Positions 1-8,100 of a DNA stretch of 64,000 nt are shown here, in pieces. Below the pieces are notes generated by a model. That model made no database searches. It was given only the letters and a program-made list of their open reading frames with translations, and was not told where the DNA came from. A program made the translations under genes and the position numbers. The DNA lies in NCBI RefSeq assembly GCF_048128805.1, contig NC_136016.1, forward strand, positions 7,874,501-7,938,500, read 5' to 3'. Positions within the stretch are counted from its first letter, which is position 1, and each line of letters begins with the position of its first letter. The stretch is from Centroberyx gerrardi (Eukaryota; Chordata; Actinopteri; Beryciformes; Berycidae).

Positions 1-125
1 AGCTAGCGTAAGCTAATGTTAGCATGTCAAGGTTATGTCCATTCAGGGGCTGAAACTTAACATTTGAGACATATCTTCAGACGTATGTATCACACAGCAT
101 GGTCAAAGGCTAATAAACTACTAAC

Positions 126-216
126 CTGCTCTACATCCCGATAGGAGCGCTGACATGCCAGGCCCTTTCCCTTTAGAAAGAGCTTGGGCCCACCGTCGGA
201 AACCAACACCAGCCAT
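126..216 (-). CDS. ndufb8: First coding exon of a probable mitochondrial protein, likely ndufb8 (partial gene)
   Basis: On the minus strand an ATG at 216-214 opens 30 codons plus one base, ending at a GTTAGT donor (125-120). The peptide starts MAGVGFRRWAQALSKGKG and is rich in Arg/Lys, Ala, Leu and Ser with no acidic residue, as expected of an N-terminal mitochondrial targeting sequence. NDUFB8 is an accessory subunit of respiratory complex I in the inner membrane, and its poorly conserved N-terminus has a similar V-G-x-x-W-x-Q-x-x-S pattern. Human NDUFB8 lies close to PAX2, which fits the locus, and an NRF-1-type site sits 35 bp upstream. Remaining exons are outside the window, so the conserved body of the protein cannot be checked. 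The exon call is firmer than the name. Confidence 0.5.
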
Positions 217-250
217 GTTTACTGGCTGCTGCTGTCTGACTGACAACAAA

Positions 251-262
251 TACGCATGCGCA
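251..262 (-). promoter_or_regulatory. NRF-1-type binding site upstream of the mitochondrial-protein exon
   Basis: The minus strand reads TGCGCATGCGTA, one mismatch from the NRF-1 consensus YGCGCAYGCGCR. It lies about 35 bp upstream of the ATG at 216. NRF-1 sites are typical of promoters of nuclear genes for oxidative phosphorylation, which supports the complex I assignment. Binding itself is inferred. Confidence 0.5.
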
Positions 263-469
263 AGATTGGAACTATGGGTAGACAGAACGGCCAATTCATA
301 TGGGCCAATTACTTACACTACTTACACTGCTTTAACAAATTACTCTAATTGTTGAATACCCTATTCATTATGTTGATGACGTATACTTAGTTTCCAGGTG
401 TGAAAACATATACTGTAGCAAATGAGGCAAGGAAATAGAATAGACAAGCAAACATTTAGCACAAAGTTA

Positions 470-487
470 TTTATTTAAATATTTATT
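470..487 (-). terminator. Twin polyadenylation signals of the glutathione peroxidase gene
   Basis: Two AATAAA hexamers on the minus strand (487-482 and 475-470) lie about 130 nt beyond the SECIS core and about 300 nt beyond the stop codon. They are placed as the cleavage signals of a 3' UTR that would carry the SECIS. Which is used cannot be told. Confidence 0.55.
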
Positions 488-615
488 GTGTTTTGGAATA
501 ACAGAAAACATCGCATTGAGAAGAGGAGACAGTGACACTGAAAACACCACCAGCGGCTGAAGGGAAGTTGTCCTCAGAGTGAATGCACTGAACCTCTGAG
601 TCCTGCTCCCCCTCC

Positions 616-666
616 CATCAGATCCAGCTCAGGTGCACTTCTGCATTTACTGGGGGATCGTCACTC
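616..666 (-). promoter_or_regulatory. SECIS element (form II) in the 3' UTR of the selenoprotein glutathione peroxidase
   Basis: On the minus strand a GTGA (664-661) faces TGAT (620-617), the non-Watson-Crick quartet of a SECIS core. The helix above it pairs GATCC (659-655) with GGATC (625-621), then CAG (652-650) with CTG (632-630). An unpaired AAA (648-646) follows the GTGA after 12 nt, the usual spacing. A small apical hairpin TGCA-GAAG-TGCA (645-634) makes it form II. SECIS elements bind SBP2 and EFSec to recode UGA as selenocysteine. It lies about 115 nt downstream of the peroxidase stop codon, on the same strand. GTGA rather than ATGA in the quartet is a known variant. Confidence 0.85.
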
Positions 667-780
667 TGCCACTGATGTTAAGTTGAACAAAGTCTGCTAG
701 AGAAGTTCTGCAATGTCCCTTTCCACCTTCTGAATGGGACAGTGAAGGTCATAACTGAAACAAAGAAAAGTGCATTAGAC

Positions 781-975
781 CTATGGGCTTACTGTATGTC
801 TAACTTCAAAGTAAATCGGACATCCATCCAGGTCTATGACGTACCGTCTGAAAGGTACACCATCTGCAGCAAGGAGGAACTTCTCAAAGTTCCACCGAAT
901 GTCATTGACTTTGATTGGGGACCAGAATAATTTCCTTATATCTCCAATTACAGCGTTTACAAATGGCAAAGAGTC
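781..975 (-). CDS. Glutathione peroxidase exon 4 (C-terminal) and stop
   Basis: 64 codons and TAG (783-781), following acceptor TTATAACAG. It contains LFWSPIKVNDIRWNFEKFL with Trp147 and Asn148 of the catalytic tetrad, then ADGVPFRRY. The last 20 residues, ending HTVSP, diverge from the familiar GPX1 and GPX3 tails. Confidence 0.85.
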   Translation of the reverse strand, partial: DSLPFVNAVIGDIRKLFWSPIKVNDIRWNFEKFLLAADGVPFRRYVIDLDGCPIYFEVRHTVSP

Positions 976-2059
976 CTGTTATAAAAGAGCAATAGCAGTA
1001 TGCGTTGGTTAGTGAGCATTAATTTCAGGGCAAACAGCTGCAGCATTGACAGCAATAAGATATTTAATGACAACTCATGTTTCATCATTAATAAAATCAA
1101 TTCAAAGCCCAATCCCATACAAAATACACTACCTTGAGATAGGTGAAAAGAGGTTCTTCATTTAATCCGTTCACCTCAACTTTGCCAAACACAGGAAACT
1201 TGGGCACAAACCCCCCGCCAGGTCTCGCATACTTCAGAATATTAAGGGTTTCATGATTTTCCTCTGAAACAAAAACAAACAAATAAGATAAAATGGTGAT
1301 ACAGTGTCTAAGTGTGGCTCCAATAATCCAAAATCCAATCCAATGCTTTAACAGAACTAATTGATAAGGGTGAAAAGGGTTTTTCTTATGTTAGTTTTAT
1401 AAACAGACATGAAAACTGTAATGTGTATATAGGGACTCATGCATAAAACTCTGTGGTAACAGAATAGTGACATGCAAAATCTGCCTGTAAGTTTTATGAA
1501 TGAGCCCCATATAGTGTTTTCTTCCTACTTCTTCAGAACAACTTGTCATATAACACATCTGACTGAGCATGTACATGTGTGTAGGCCTACAGTAGGCTGC
1601 TGATGGCTATAGACCACACTCTGTAAGACTGACAGATAAGAAAGCTTTATTTTTACTAAATAATATTCTTATATATCTGTCCCATTTCAAAAAGTTCACT
1701 GTGCCTACCAGGTGCCTGAAGGCCAAATTGATTACAGGAGAATCCTAGGACGGTGAAGTTGAGATCCCCAAACATTTCCATCAGTGCATTCAGTCGGTGG
1801 AACTGAGGAAGGAGCAACTGAATAAGACACCAACTCAAATGTCTTGACAAAAGAAGACTGCACAGGCTATGTGTTATGAGATTATGTCATACGGTCATTA
1901 TTTATGAGTGCTGATGCAAAAGATTACCTCCTCTATTGTTGACCCTCAGAAAGTGGCAAGGTTGACGATCAGAAGCACCTTACCCCTGTAGTTACTGAGT
2001 GGAACGGATTGTCCATCCAGGGTCTCAGCACAGAAATCATAGATTGATTTATCCGCCAT
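781..2059 (-). CDS. Selenocysteine glutathione peroxidase, intracellular-type N-terminus, four exons
   Basis: Join, minus strand: 2059-1928, 1802-1709, 1263-1133, 975-781; 552 nt, 183 residues, all introns GT-AG and phases consistent (0, 1, 0). It reduces H2O2 and organic hydroperoxides with glutathione. The active-site tetrad is visible: Sec38 (TGA in LATF-U-GST), Gln73 (CNQFGLQ), Trp147 and Asn148 (DIRWNFEKF). RPGGGF in exon 3 and LFWSPIK in exon 4 are family hallmarks. Exon boundaries match those of the GPX3/5/6 group, yet the protein starts MADKSIYDFCAETLDG with no signal peptide, so it is probably cytosolic unless an upstream exon was missed. Length is normal for GPX1/GPX3 cores (about 190-225). 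The largest intron (1264-1708) holds nothing recognisable. It may be the fish gene called gpx9 or a gpx3-like paralogue; I cannot decide. Confidence 0.88.
1133..1263 (-). CDS. Glutathione peroxidase exon 3
   Basis: 131 nt between acceptor TTTGTTTCAG and donor GTAGTG. It encodes ENHETLNILKYARPGGGF, then VPKFPVFGKVEVNG and FTYLK. The KYxRPGGGFVP stretch is a signature of tetrameric GPX1/2/3-type enzymes. Confidence 0.85.
1709..1802 (-). CDS. Glutathione peroxidase exon 2
   Basis: 94 nt after acceptor TTCCTCAG (ending 1803) to a GTAGGC donor (1708-1703). It encodes FHRLNALMEMFGDLNFTVLG and then FSCNQFGLQAP, including catalytic Gln73. It leaves one base (G) that joins AG of the next exon to make Glu76. 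Confidence 0.85.
1928..2059 (-). CDS. Glutathione peroxidase exon 1 with the selenocysteine codon
   Basis: 44 codons from ATG (2059-2057) to a GTAATC donor (1927-1922). It encodes the thioredoxin-fold start and strand leading to the active site, ending in LATF-U-GSTIEE. The start is chosen because the first ATG is in frame and aligns with the beginning of the mature domain of other peroxidases. The sequence before it lacks a good polypyrimidine tract, so an upstream signal-peptide exon is possible but not supported. Confidence 0.85.
1946..1948 (-). other. In-frame TGA recoded as selenocysteine
   Basis: Codon 38 of the peroxidase is TGA, exactly where other glutathione peroxidases have selenocysteine or cysteine, and reading continues in frame for 145 further codons across three introns. 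A SECIS on the same strand in the 3' UTR completes the recoding signal. Automatic gene calling will split or truncate the gene here. Confidence 0.9.
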
Positions 2060-3276
2060 ACTTGTACTTTAGCTTGTATATTGGCTTGTAGTCAGTCAAG
2101 AGTGGGTATTCACTCAGCTATCCTGTTGGCTCACCTCATTCAGTGAAACATAACTCTTGGGTCAGCAATTGTTCAGCATGACTGACTCCATTGTTCCTCT
2201 GCCTAGAGGTGAATTGGCAGGATGGTCATTTGTTCAACACATACATGGGTCTGCAGAACATGCTCATTTGGCCACATCCTTTCCTCTCACTTTCAACTGA
2301 CAGTCACAGAAAGAAGTCGAATATCAAGCTGAGATCTGAACTAGTGTATAGGGAATATTTAAAATCAGATTTGTCACTCAACTAGGGACACGTTTATAAA
2401 AGGTTCTTACAAATAAATGTGCTCATGACCATGCTCCATGCTAAAGTAGCAAAAATTTGACTTGATGCCAAAATCTGTGGGTTTTTCTGTGCAACAGCTT
2501 TATATCATTATTCAACATATGACCTATATTTTCATTTGTGTTATGTAGTCTGAATTGAATGCACAATTTAATCTAAGGTCTAGTCAAAGACAATAGTAGC
2601 CTATGTATGTACTTTGTTCTGTAACAACATAGCCAGTGCATGCCCTTTATTTGTTTCTTCATCGCTGATACACCGGGAGAGCAAAATCCGGTGACCAACC
2701 ACTGCTGGCCAATTTATAAACCCGGAAATCTAAACACATGCTGCTTTCAAGTGTTCTTCGTAAGCTTCTACTCCAAAATTTGAAGACGTAAATACTACCT
2801 GTCTCACATTTGGTAGAAAATAATAACAAAATGGACCCTGAAACAAAATAGGTTTTTGGTAGCTGTTTAGTTTTTAAATCATGTGGCACATACCTACTTT
2901 GTGCTGCACCGGCAGAATGAATGGGAGAAAAACGCATCGGGCATGCAGTTGATGTTTTAGTTAATTTATAGAGAAAATTAGAGAAAAGTTGTTGTATATA
3001 TCAGTTTTACCAGCAGTACGGATTCAATTTTCCCTAAACGGCATATCTTGGCAACTCGTGGTCCCGGAAAATGTCCAGATTTCTCCGTCATGTTTACTAC
3101 TTTGTTGGGTCTTTCAGACACCGTCCGCTAAAATTGATTTTTCTGACAGCACTTGAAGACAGCAATGGTTTACACCTCAAAACGCTTGCAAGATGCGAAG
3201 GGAGTGTACAATATTTTACTAGCTATATGAAGAACAACAGTTCATTAACAACTCTATATAACGTTGACGACTCAAC
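2060..3276. other. Divergent intergenic region between the peroxidase and fbxl15
   Basis: 1.2 kb separates the two start codons, which point away from each other. It must hold both promoters and 5' UTRs. I see no clear TATA box or CpG-rich core, only several upstream ATGs before fbxl15 (for example at 3071). The open frames here resemble no protein I know. Confidence 0.6.
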
Positions 3277-3302
3277 ATGGATGAAGAAGCAGGAGTGCGA
3301 AA
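3277..3302 (+). CDS. fbxl15: fbxl15 exon 1, only 26 coding bases
   Basis: ATG GAT GAA GAA GCA GGA GTG CGA AA, then a consensus GTATGT donor. The two leftover bases join C of exon 2 to make Asn9, giving [19 protein letters not shown]. The frame continues through the donor for 12 codons, which could mislead a caller. The alternative donor at the later GTTTGT breaks the phase with exon 2. Confidence 0.85.
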
Positions 3303-4881
3303 GTATGTGCGTTTTGTAAACCGTGGGGTTTGTATTTAAAAAGCAGCCGGCTCGGTGCTCGGCGAGCTAGCTAGCTAGTCAGCTAACGATAGCTTGCGAG
3401 CAGCAAGAACCAGGTGACTGAGAGGTGTTACTGCTCCCATTTATTTATCTCAGACAATATCGGATTAACTATTCGTTGTGGATTATTGACTGATATGGAA
3501 TAAATTAATACAATGGTATGGGTCACAACCTTCACTGATGTAATTCAGCAAACGCTAATGTTACTGTCACTAATCTATAACGTTACTGTCACTAATTTAG
3601 CAATACGTTAACAATGATTGTCTAATGATTGTTCCCCTAGAACCGCTTTGGCGTTGCATACAACAGATTTTAGCTCTAAAACAAGATTTGCATTTTTTTC
3701 GGCAGCTGCCATCTTTTGGACTTGCCTTGGGAGGATATTATAGTTCCACATATTTTATGCCATTTGCCATTGCGACACCTAGTCAGCCTACAGAGAGTGA
3801 GCAAGCAGTTCCACGGCCTCATCCAGGTGTATCTATCCAACTGTCGGACTTATGATCTGTCCCAGGTAGGTGCTGATGAGTGATGGAGTAGGTGTGAAAC
3901 ATTTCAGTGTGGTGGCTTTTCTTACTAGCCTGTAACAGTGAGAGATATTAGTGGCTGCTGTATGAGGTCTTGAAAACGTCTATCATCTGCTCTGTTCTAA
4001 ACAGATTGGGCCATGCATTCCCAAAGAGGCATTTTGCTCGATGTTACGGGACAACAAAGTTCTCCATAACCTGTCACTTCAGAACTGCTCAGATTGGGTG
4101 ACAGACAAGGAGCTGCTGCCAGTTATTGGCCAGAACCAACACCTGCTGAGAGTGGACATGAGGGGGTGTGTTCGCCTCACTCGCCACTCCCTGGTGGCCG
4201 TGTCCTTGAGCTGCATGCACCTACAGCACCTGGGCCTGGCGCACTGCGAGTGGGTGGACAGCCTGTCCCTGCGCAGCCTGGCTGACCACTGCGGGGGGCT
4301 GCAGTCGATCGACCTCACCGCCTGCCGCCAGCTCAAGGACGACGCCATCTGCTACCTGGCCAAGAAGTGTCTGAAGTTGAGGTCTCTGTCTGTGGCAGTC
4401 AACGCCAACGTCACTGACGAGTCTGTGGAGGAGGTGGCCAAGAACTGCAGGGGCCTGGAGCAGCTGGACCTGACAGGATGCCTGCGGGTTAGGAACCAGT
4501 CCATCAGGTACCATTTCATGACATCACTTGATATCACACTTCATTTTTTTCCCATAGTAATCCAACTAACTGTTAGTTGAGAGAGTCACACTTTGTGCCA
4601 CCCTGCCCACACTTTGACATGGACCACCTCATCTGTGATCGTTTCTCTGGCACACCCATCCATAAGAATCCTCTGCATGCTGTGCTCACAGGACTGTTGC
4701 GGAGTACTGCCCCAAGCTGCAGTCCCTGAAGGTGAATCACTGTCACAATGTGACCGAGTCGAGCCTCGATCCCCTGCGGAAGCGGAATGTAGAGATTGAC
4801 GTTGAGCCGCCTTTACAGAGGGCGCTGGTACTTCTGCAGGATGTGGTGGGGTTCGCCCCCTTTATCAATCTTCAAATATAG
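3277..4881 (+). CDS. fbxl15: F-box and leucine-rich repeat protein 15, complete, four coding exons
   Basis: Join: 3277-3302, 3706-3865, 4005-4507, 4692-4881; 879 nt, 292 residues, close to human FBXL15 (300). It is the substrate receptor of an SCF (SKP1-CUL1-F-box) ubiquitin ligase, known in mammals to target SMURF1 and so to favour BMP signalling. The F-box spans about residues 12-55 ([12 protein letters not shown], then [17 protein letters not shown]). Cysteine-rich LRRs follow from about 80 to 275, with repeats such as [34 protein letters not shown] and [12 protein letters not shown]. The tail [15 protein letters not shown] and [10 protein letters not shown] is diagnostic for FBXL15. Phases are 2, 0, 2. 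The 3' UTR appears to contain one more intron (4919-5117). It is tail to tail with pax2 far downstream. Confidence 0.95.
3706..3865 (+). CDS. fbxl15: fbxl15 exon 2, F-box
   Basis: 160 nt between acceptor TTTTTTTCGGCAG and donor GTAGGT. It encodes [20 protein letters not shown], then [18 protein letters not shown] and [15 protein letters not shown], the SKP1-binding F-box. Another open frame across the same bases (3625-3855) is a shadow. Confidence 0.92.
4005..4507 (+). CDS. fbxl15: fbxl15 exon 3, main leucine-rich repeat block
   Basis: 503 nt from acceptor TTCTAAACAG to donor AG|GTACCA. It begins [18 protein letters not shown] and carries most of the LRRs, ending NQSI plus two bases of Arg. 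High GC and strong similarity to known FBXL15 make this the clearest exon of the gene. Confidence 0.96.
4692..4881 (+). CDS. fbxl15: fbxl15 exon 4, last repeat and C-terminus
   Basis: 190 nt after acceptor GTGCTCACAG to TAG at 4879-4881. It encodes [19 protein letters not shown], then [20 protein letters not shown] and the conserved [10 protein letters not shown] end. Confidence 0.95.
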
Positions 4882-4918
4882 CCAGAGGGCCTTCTATCCT
4901 TCCAACAAGTGTAAACAG

Positions 4919-5117
4919 GTAGGTAATGGTGACACATAGTGGGTTTTGACATGATTGATATCCAAAGCTGATGATCAAATATGCAAACAGGGAGTTCAAC
5001 TATGTGCCTATGAACATAGCACAAGTCTATTTGCTCATATTCTTTTGATAGACTGCAGCAGATTGTGCTAGTGACAAATGATCAGCAGTAATCAACATGT
5101 TCCTTCTTTGGTTACAG
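4919..5117 (+). other. fbxl15: Probable intron in the fbxl15 3' UTR
   Basis: ACAG|GTAGGTAA is a strong donor 37 nt after the stop codon, and TTCTTTGGTTACAG|G is a good acceptor 199 nt on. If real, the junction is too close to the stop (under 50-55 nt) to trigger nonsense-mediated decay. Transcript evidence is lacking. Confidence 0.4.
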
Positions 5118-8100
5118 GTTTCGTCGTCAAAGCAGTTGACGCCTTTCAACTGCATCTTATGGGTGTATCAGTTACGTCAAGCAATGTCAAGACAAGAAGA
5201 CATGGGTGTGTACAGTTTGTGGGGAAATATGTTCTGGAAAGAAACTTTTTTTGGAGTGTCATTAAACATGCCTATCTTGGATGGCATCGACAATAATTCT
5301 ACACTTACAAATGACTGAAGAAAGCCATGCACCTTTCAGAGTTGCTGAAAGGTGCCAACAGATACTATCACTGCACTATTTCTTATTCACTCAGTGTTGT
5401 AACTTGTGGCTTTTAAGAAGGGCAAATCAAACCAAAGTACAGCATATTGTTTTTGATTTTTAATCAAAGTACATGTTTTACTTTGTGTATGTTATCAAGC
5501 TTTTCACATTGTAAGAAGAAGTAACCTTATGTTTCATTTAGAAACATTTTAAAATGTTTGAGTTTAATTAAACATTTTATTTTGCATGCATGTGCTAACT
5601 TAATCCATAGTATTAATAACTGCGTACTTGGTTGGTATAGTGTATTCTTTATTTTAAATAACACCATACCCTATTAAATCTTTCTGATGCCCTTTTTTAA
5701 AAATACATTGGTTTGAGATACTGTTGCACAGTACTGTATAAATCTGAAAATATCAAAGTGGAAAAGCAAATTGCATCAGAAATTATGCAACTGTTATCCT
5801 GCTAAAATATCAGTCCTATCACCCTAATTCAATTAGGTTAGGCCAAGATTTACTTGGTCATAGAACATGTATAAGAATAACAACAATTTTCACCTTGTTT
5901 AAAGCGTTCAAAGTTTATCACACTGTATTACATTGTTGTATATAATATAATCACTGTCTGTCACTATAAAGTAGTTGCAATAGTCCATAATGCCAGGCCT
6001 GTGTTGTTCTTGACTCACAAACCTTTCTGCTGTATGAAGCAGCATGAATCTGCTTTGTTGGAATCAACTTCTGAATTGTTAGGACATTTGGATTGCTTGT
6101 AAGTTGTCATGGATGTTGTCAATTGGATGTCAGTTTGTACATCTCAAGGTAGAGTATGGAAAAACTACTTTTCACGTATAGGTAGCTGAATACATTTTCT
6201 AAGTTGAGCTGATTCAGGTGCACTGATAATTTTGGCACCAAAGAAAAGTTAAACTATCATGAAGAGATCTTGCATCCAAACATTAAAAAAAAAAAGAAGA
6301 CCCCGGCCTGCTTCTTCTCCCAGCAGCCAACAGAATGGGTCTCAATGAATGGAGAGGAGCCTAGATTGGCCCATATCTGTAAACTGCTGGAAACAAGCAG
6401 GCTAGATTCCTGTGTGACATCCCTTAAGAGTAAAGTGTAAGATGCTGTTTTCAAAGCATTGCACTAGTTTGGTTGGAGATGGGGGGTCAGCTCTTACAAT
6501 TCATGACTGTTTATAACTTAAACCGACACAAGGTGGCAGCAATGAGTTAGGTTATTTGTCAACTTACATTTTGTTGTTTGAGAGGCCTACTGAACTACAT
6601 TCAGGAAGGAGAGGTGATACTGTACTAAGTCAGATGTGTCAGGATCCAGTGTCACAACTTGTCAGGGGGCCCAGAGTTTCTAGCAGTGCCCCTGACTATA
6701 TTATAGGACATGTAACTTTGCTATGATGTAGAGAAAGAGCCTATTGTATGAGTGGTTGGACATCAAATTGTGAAAAGAAGCATCAGTTTTATGCTCTGTA
6801 TGCGCTTGATGCAATGAATCCACAACAGGAATCACGACTTCCCCTTGTTGCTACAGCAATGTATTTTGAAAAACCACTTCTTATGGTTTCCTCTGGTGGT
6901 AAGATTGGCAGACTATATTGTAACTTGTCTTTGACAACACAAGAGGTCTATTTTCCACTTGATGGCATGGTTTACCCCATCTGCTCTGTGCTGTCCAGAA
7001 ACTGAAGGTGCACCAACACAGAGTTGTGCTTGGAGGGCTTCAGGGAGCGGCATCCTTCTGTCAACAGTGCTGATCATGAGATTGTGCTGTTCTGCCAAGG
7101 AGATATCGCATTGCCATTCGCAATCTTGTAAAATACATCCTGGAATTTATATTATATACCATAGTTATCCATATTCTACATTTATCAACTAAACGTTGAG
7201 ATTTCACAGTGTAAGCAAGAACAAAAAAGTATGTCCTTTAGGAGTCAGTGTACAGAATAACATTAATTGCCAAATGAAAGTAATGCTTTTGTCACAGAGA
7301 AATTAATGCATCTGTAATTTCCCTCATATGCTCAAAATAGATTATCTATTTCTGCCCCTGCGTTATAGCTCTTGAACAATTTACCATAATACAGGCAAAA
7401 TATCACATGCTTCAGTGTCACCTGTAACCATAACAATCAGCCAGCAAAAGGCATCCTCAGTGCTCCAGAGGATTGAAGCAGTGTGTAAACAGTACAGTAG
7501 CCCTTCCTTGATGTGTTGCTCAGCAGTCAGTGGGTTAAAAGCATTTCAGACCACATCCATCATCTAGGACCTCAATTAGCATTGATCTAGAGGGGGGAAA
7601 GAAACATGGCTGCGTTATTATATACCATGGAGCAATTTCTGTTCCAGTGATTGAGTGTATGGGGGGATTTCTGAAACATAGCTGGCCTAACATATTTTGT
7701 CTTCCTGTCAATAATCTGGCACTTGTCCAAATTATGGATCAATAGCAACTGATCATTTTATGCTAAGACACAATGAAGTTGGTCCATTTTATTCACTATG
7801 CAGCTGTAGCCCCTGGCATCATATAATATACTTAGTAAAACTAGGCTAGATGAAATGTAAAGGGATAAATCTCAATGACGGCTTCCGAAAGCCTTTCTAA
7901 CAGAGTAACTTAATGATGTTTTTCAGAGGCTTTTGAGCTTCATTCATGTGTGTGGCGGCAGTTGCTCCACATAGCAAACATGAGATACTATTGGAACAAA
8001 AAAACAAAACAAAAAAAATCTGTTGTGATTGCAAGGCTGTCATGCTCTCATCTCTGTGGCCTGCTGTGTGGGCTGTTCTGTCTGACTCTCAGCCTGGTAT

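Noticed and set aside
2659..2937. 92-codon minus-strand frame between the peroxidase and fbxl15
   Set aside because: No family resemblance. It lies in the divergent promoter region and lacks supporting splice sites.
3071..3319. 82-codon frame running into the fbxl15 start region
   Set aside because: It overlaps the true start in another frame and has no similarity to FBXL15. At most it is an upstream frame.
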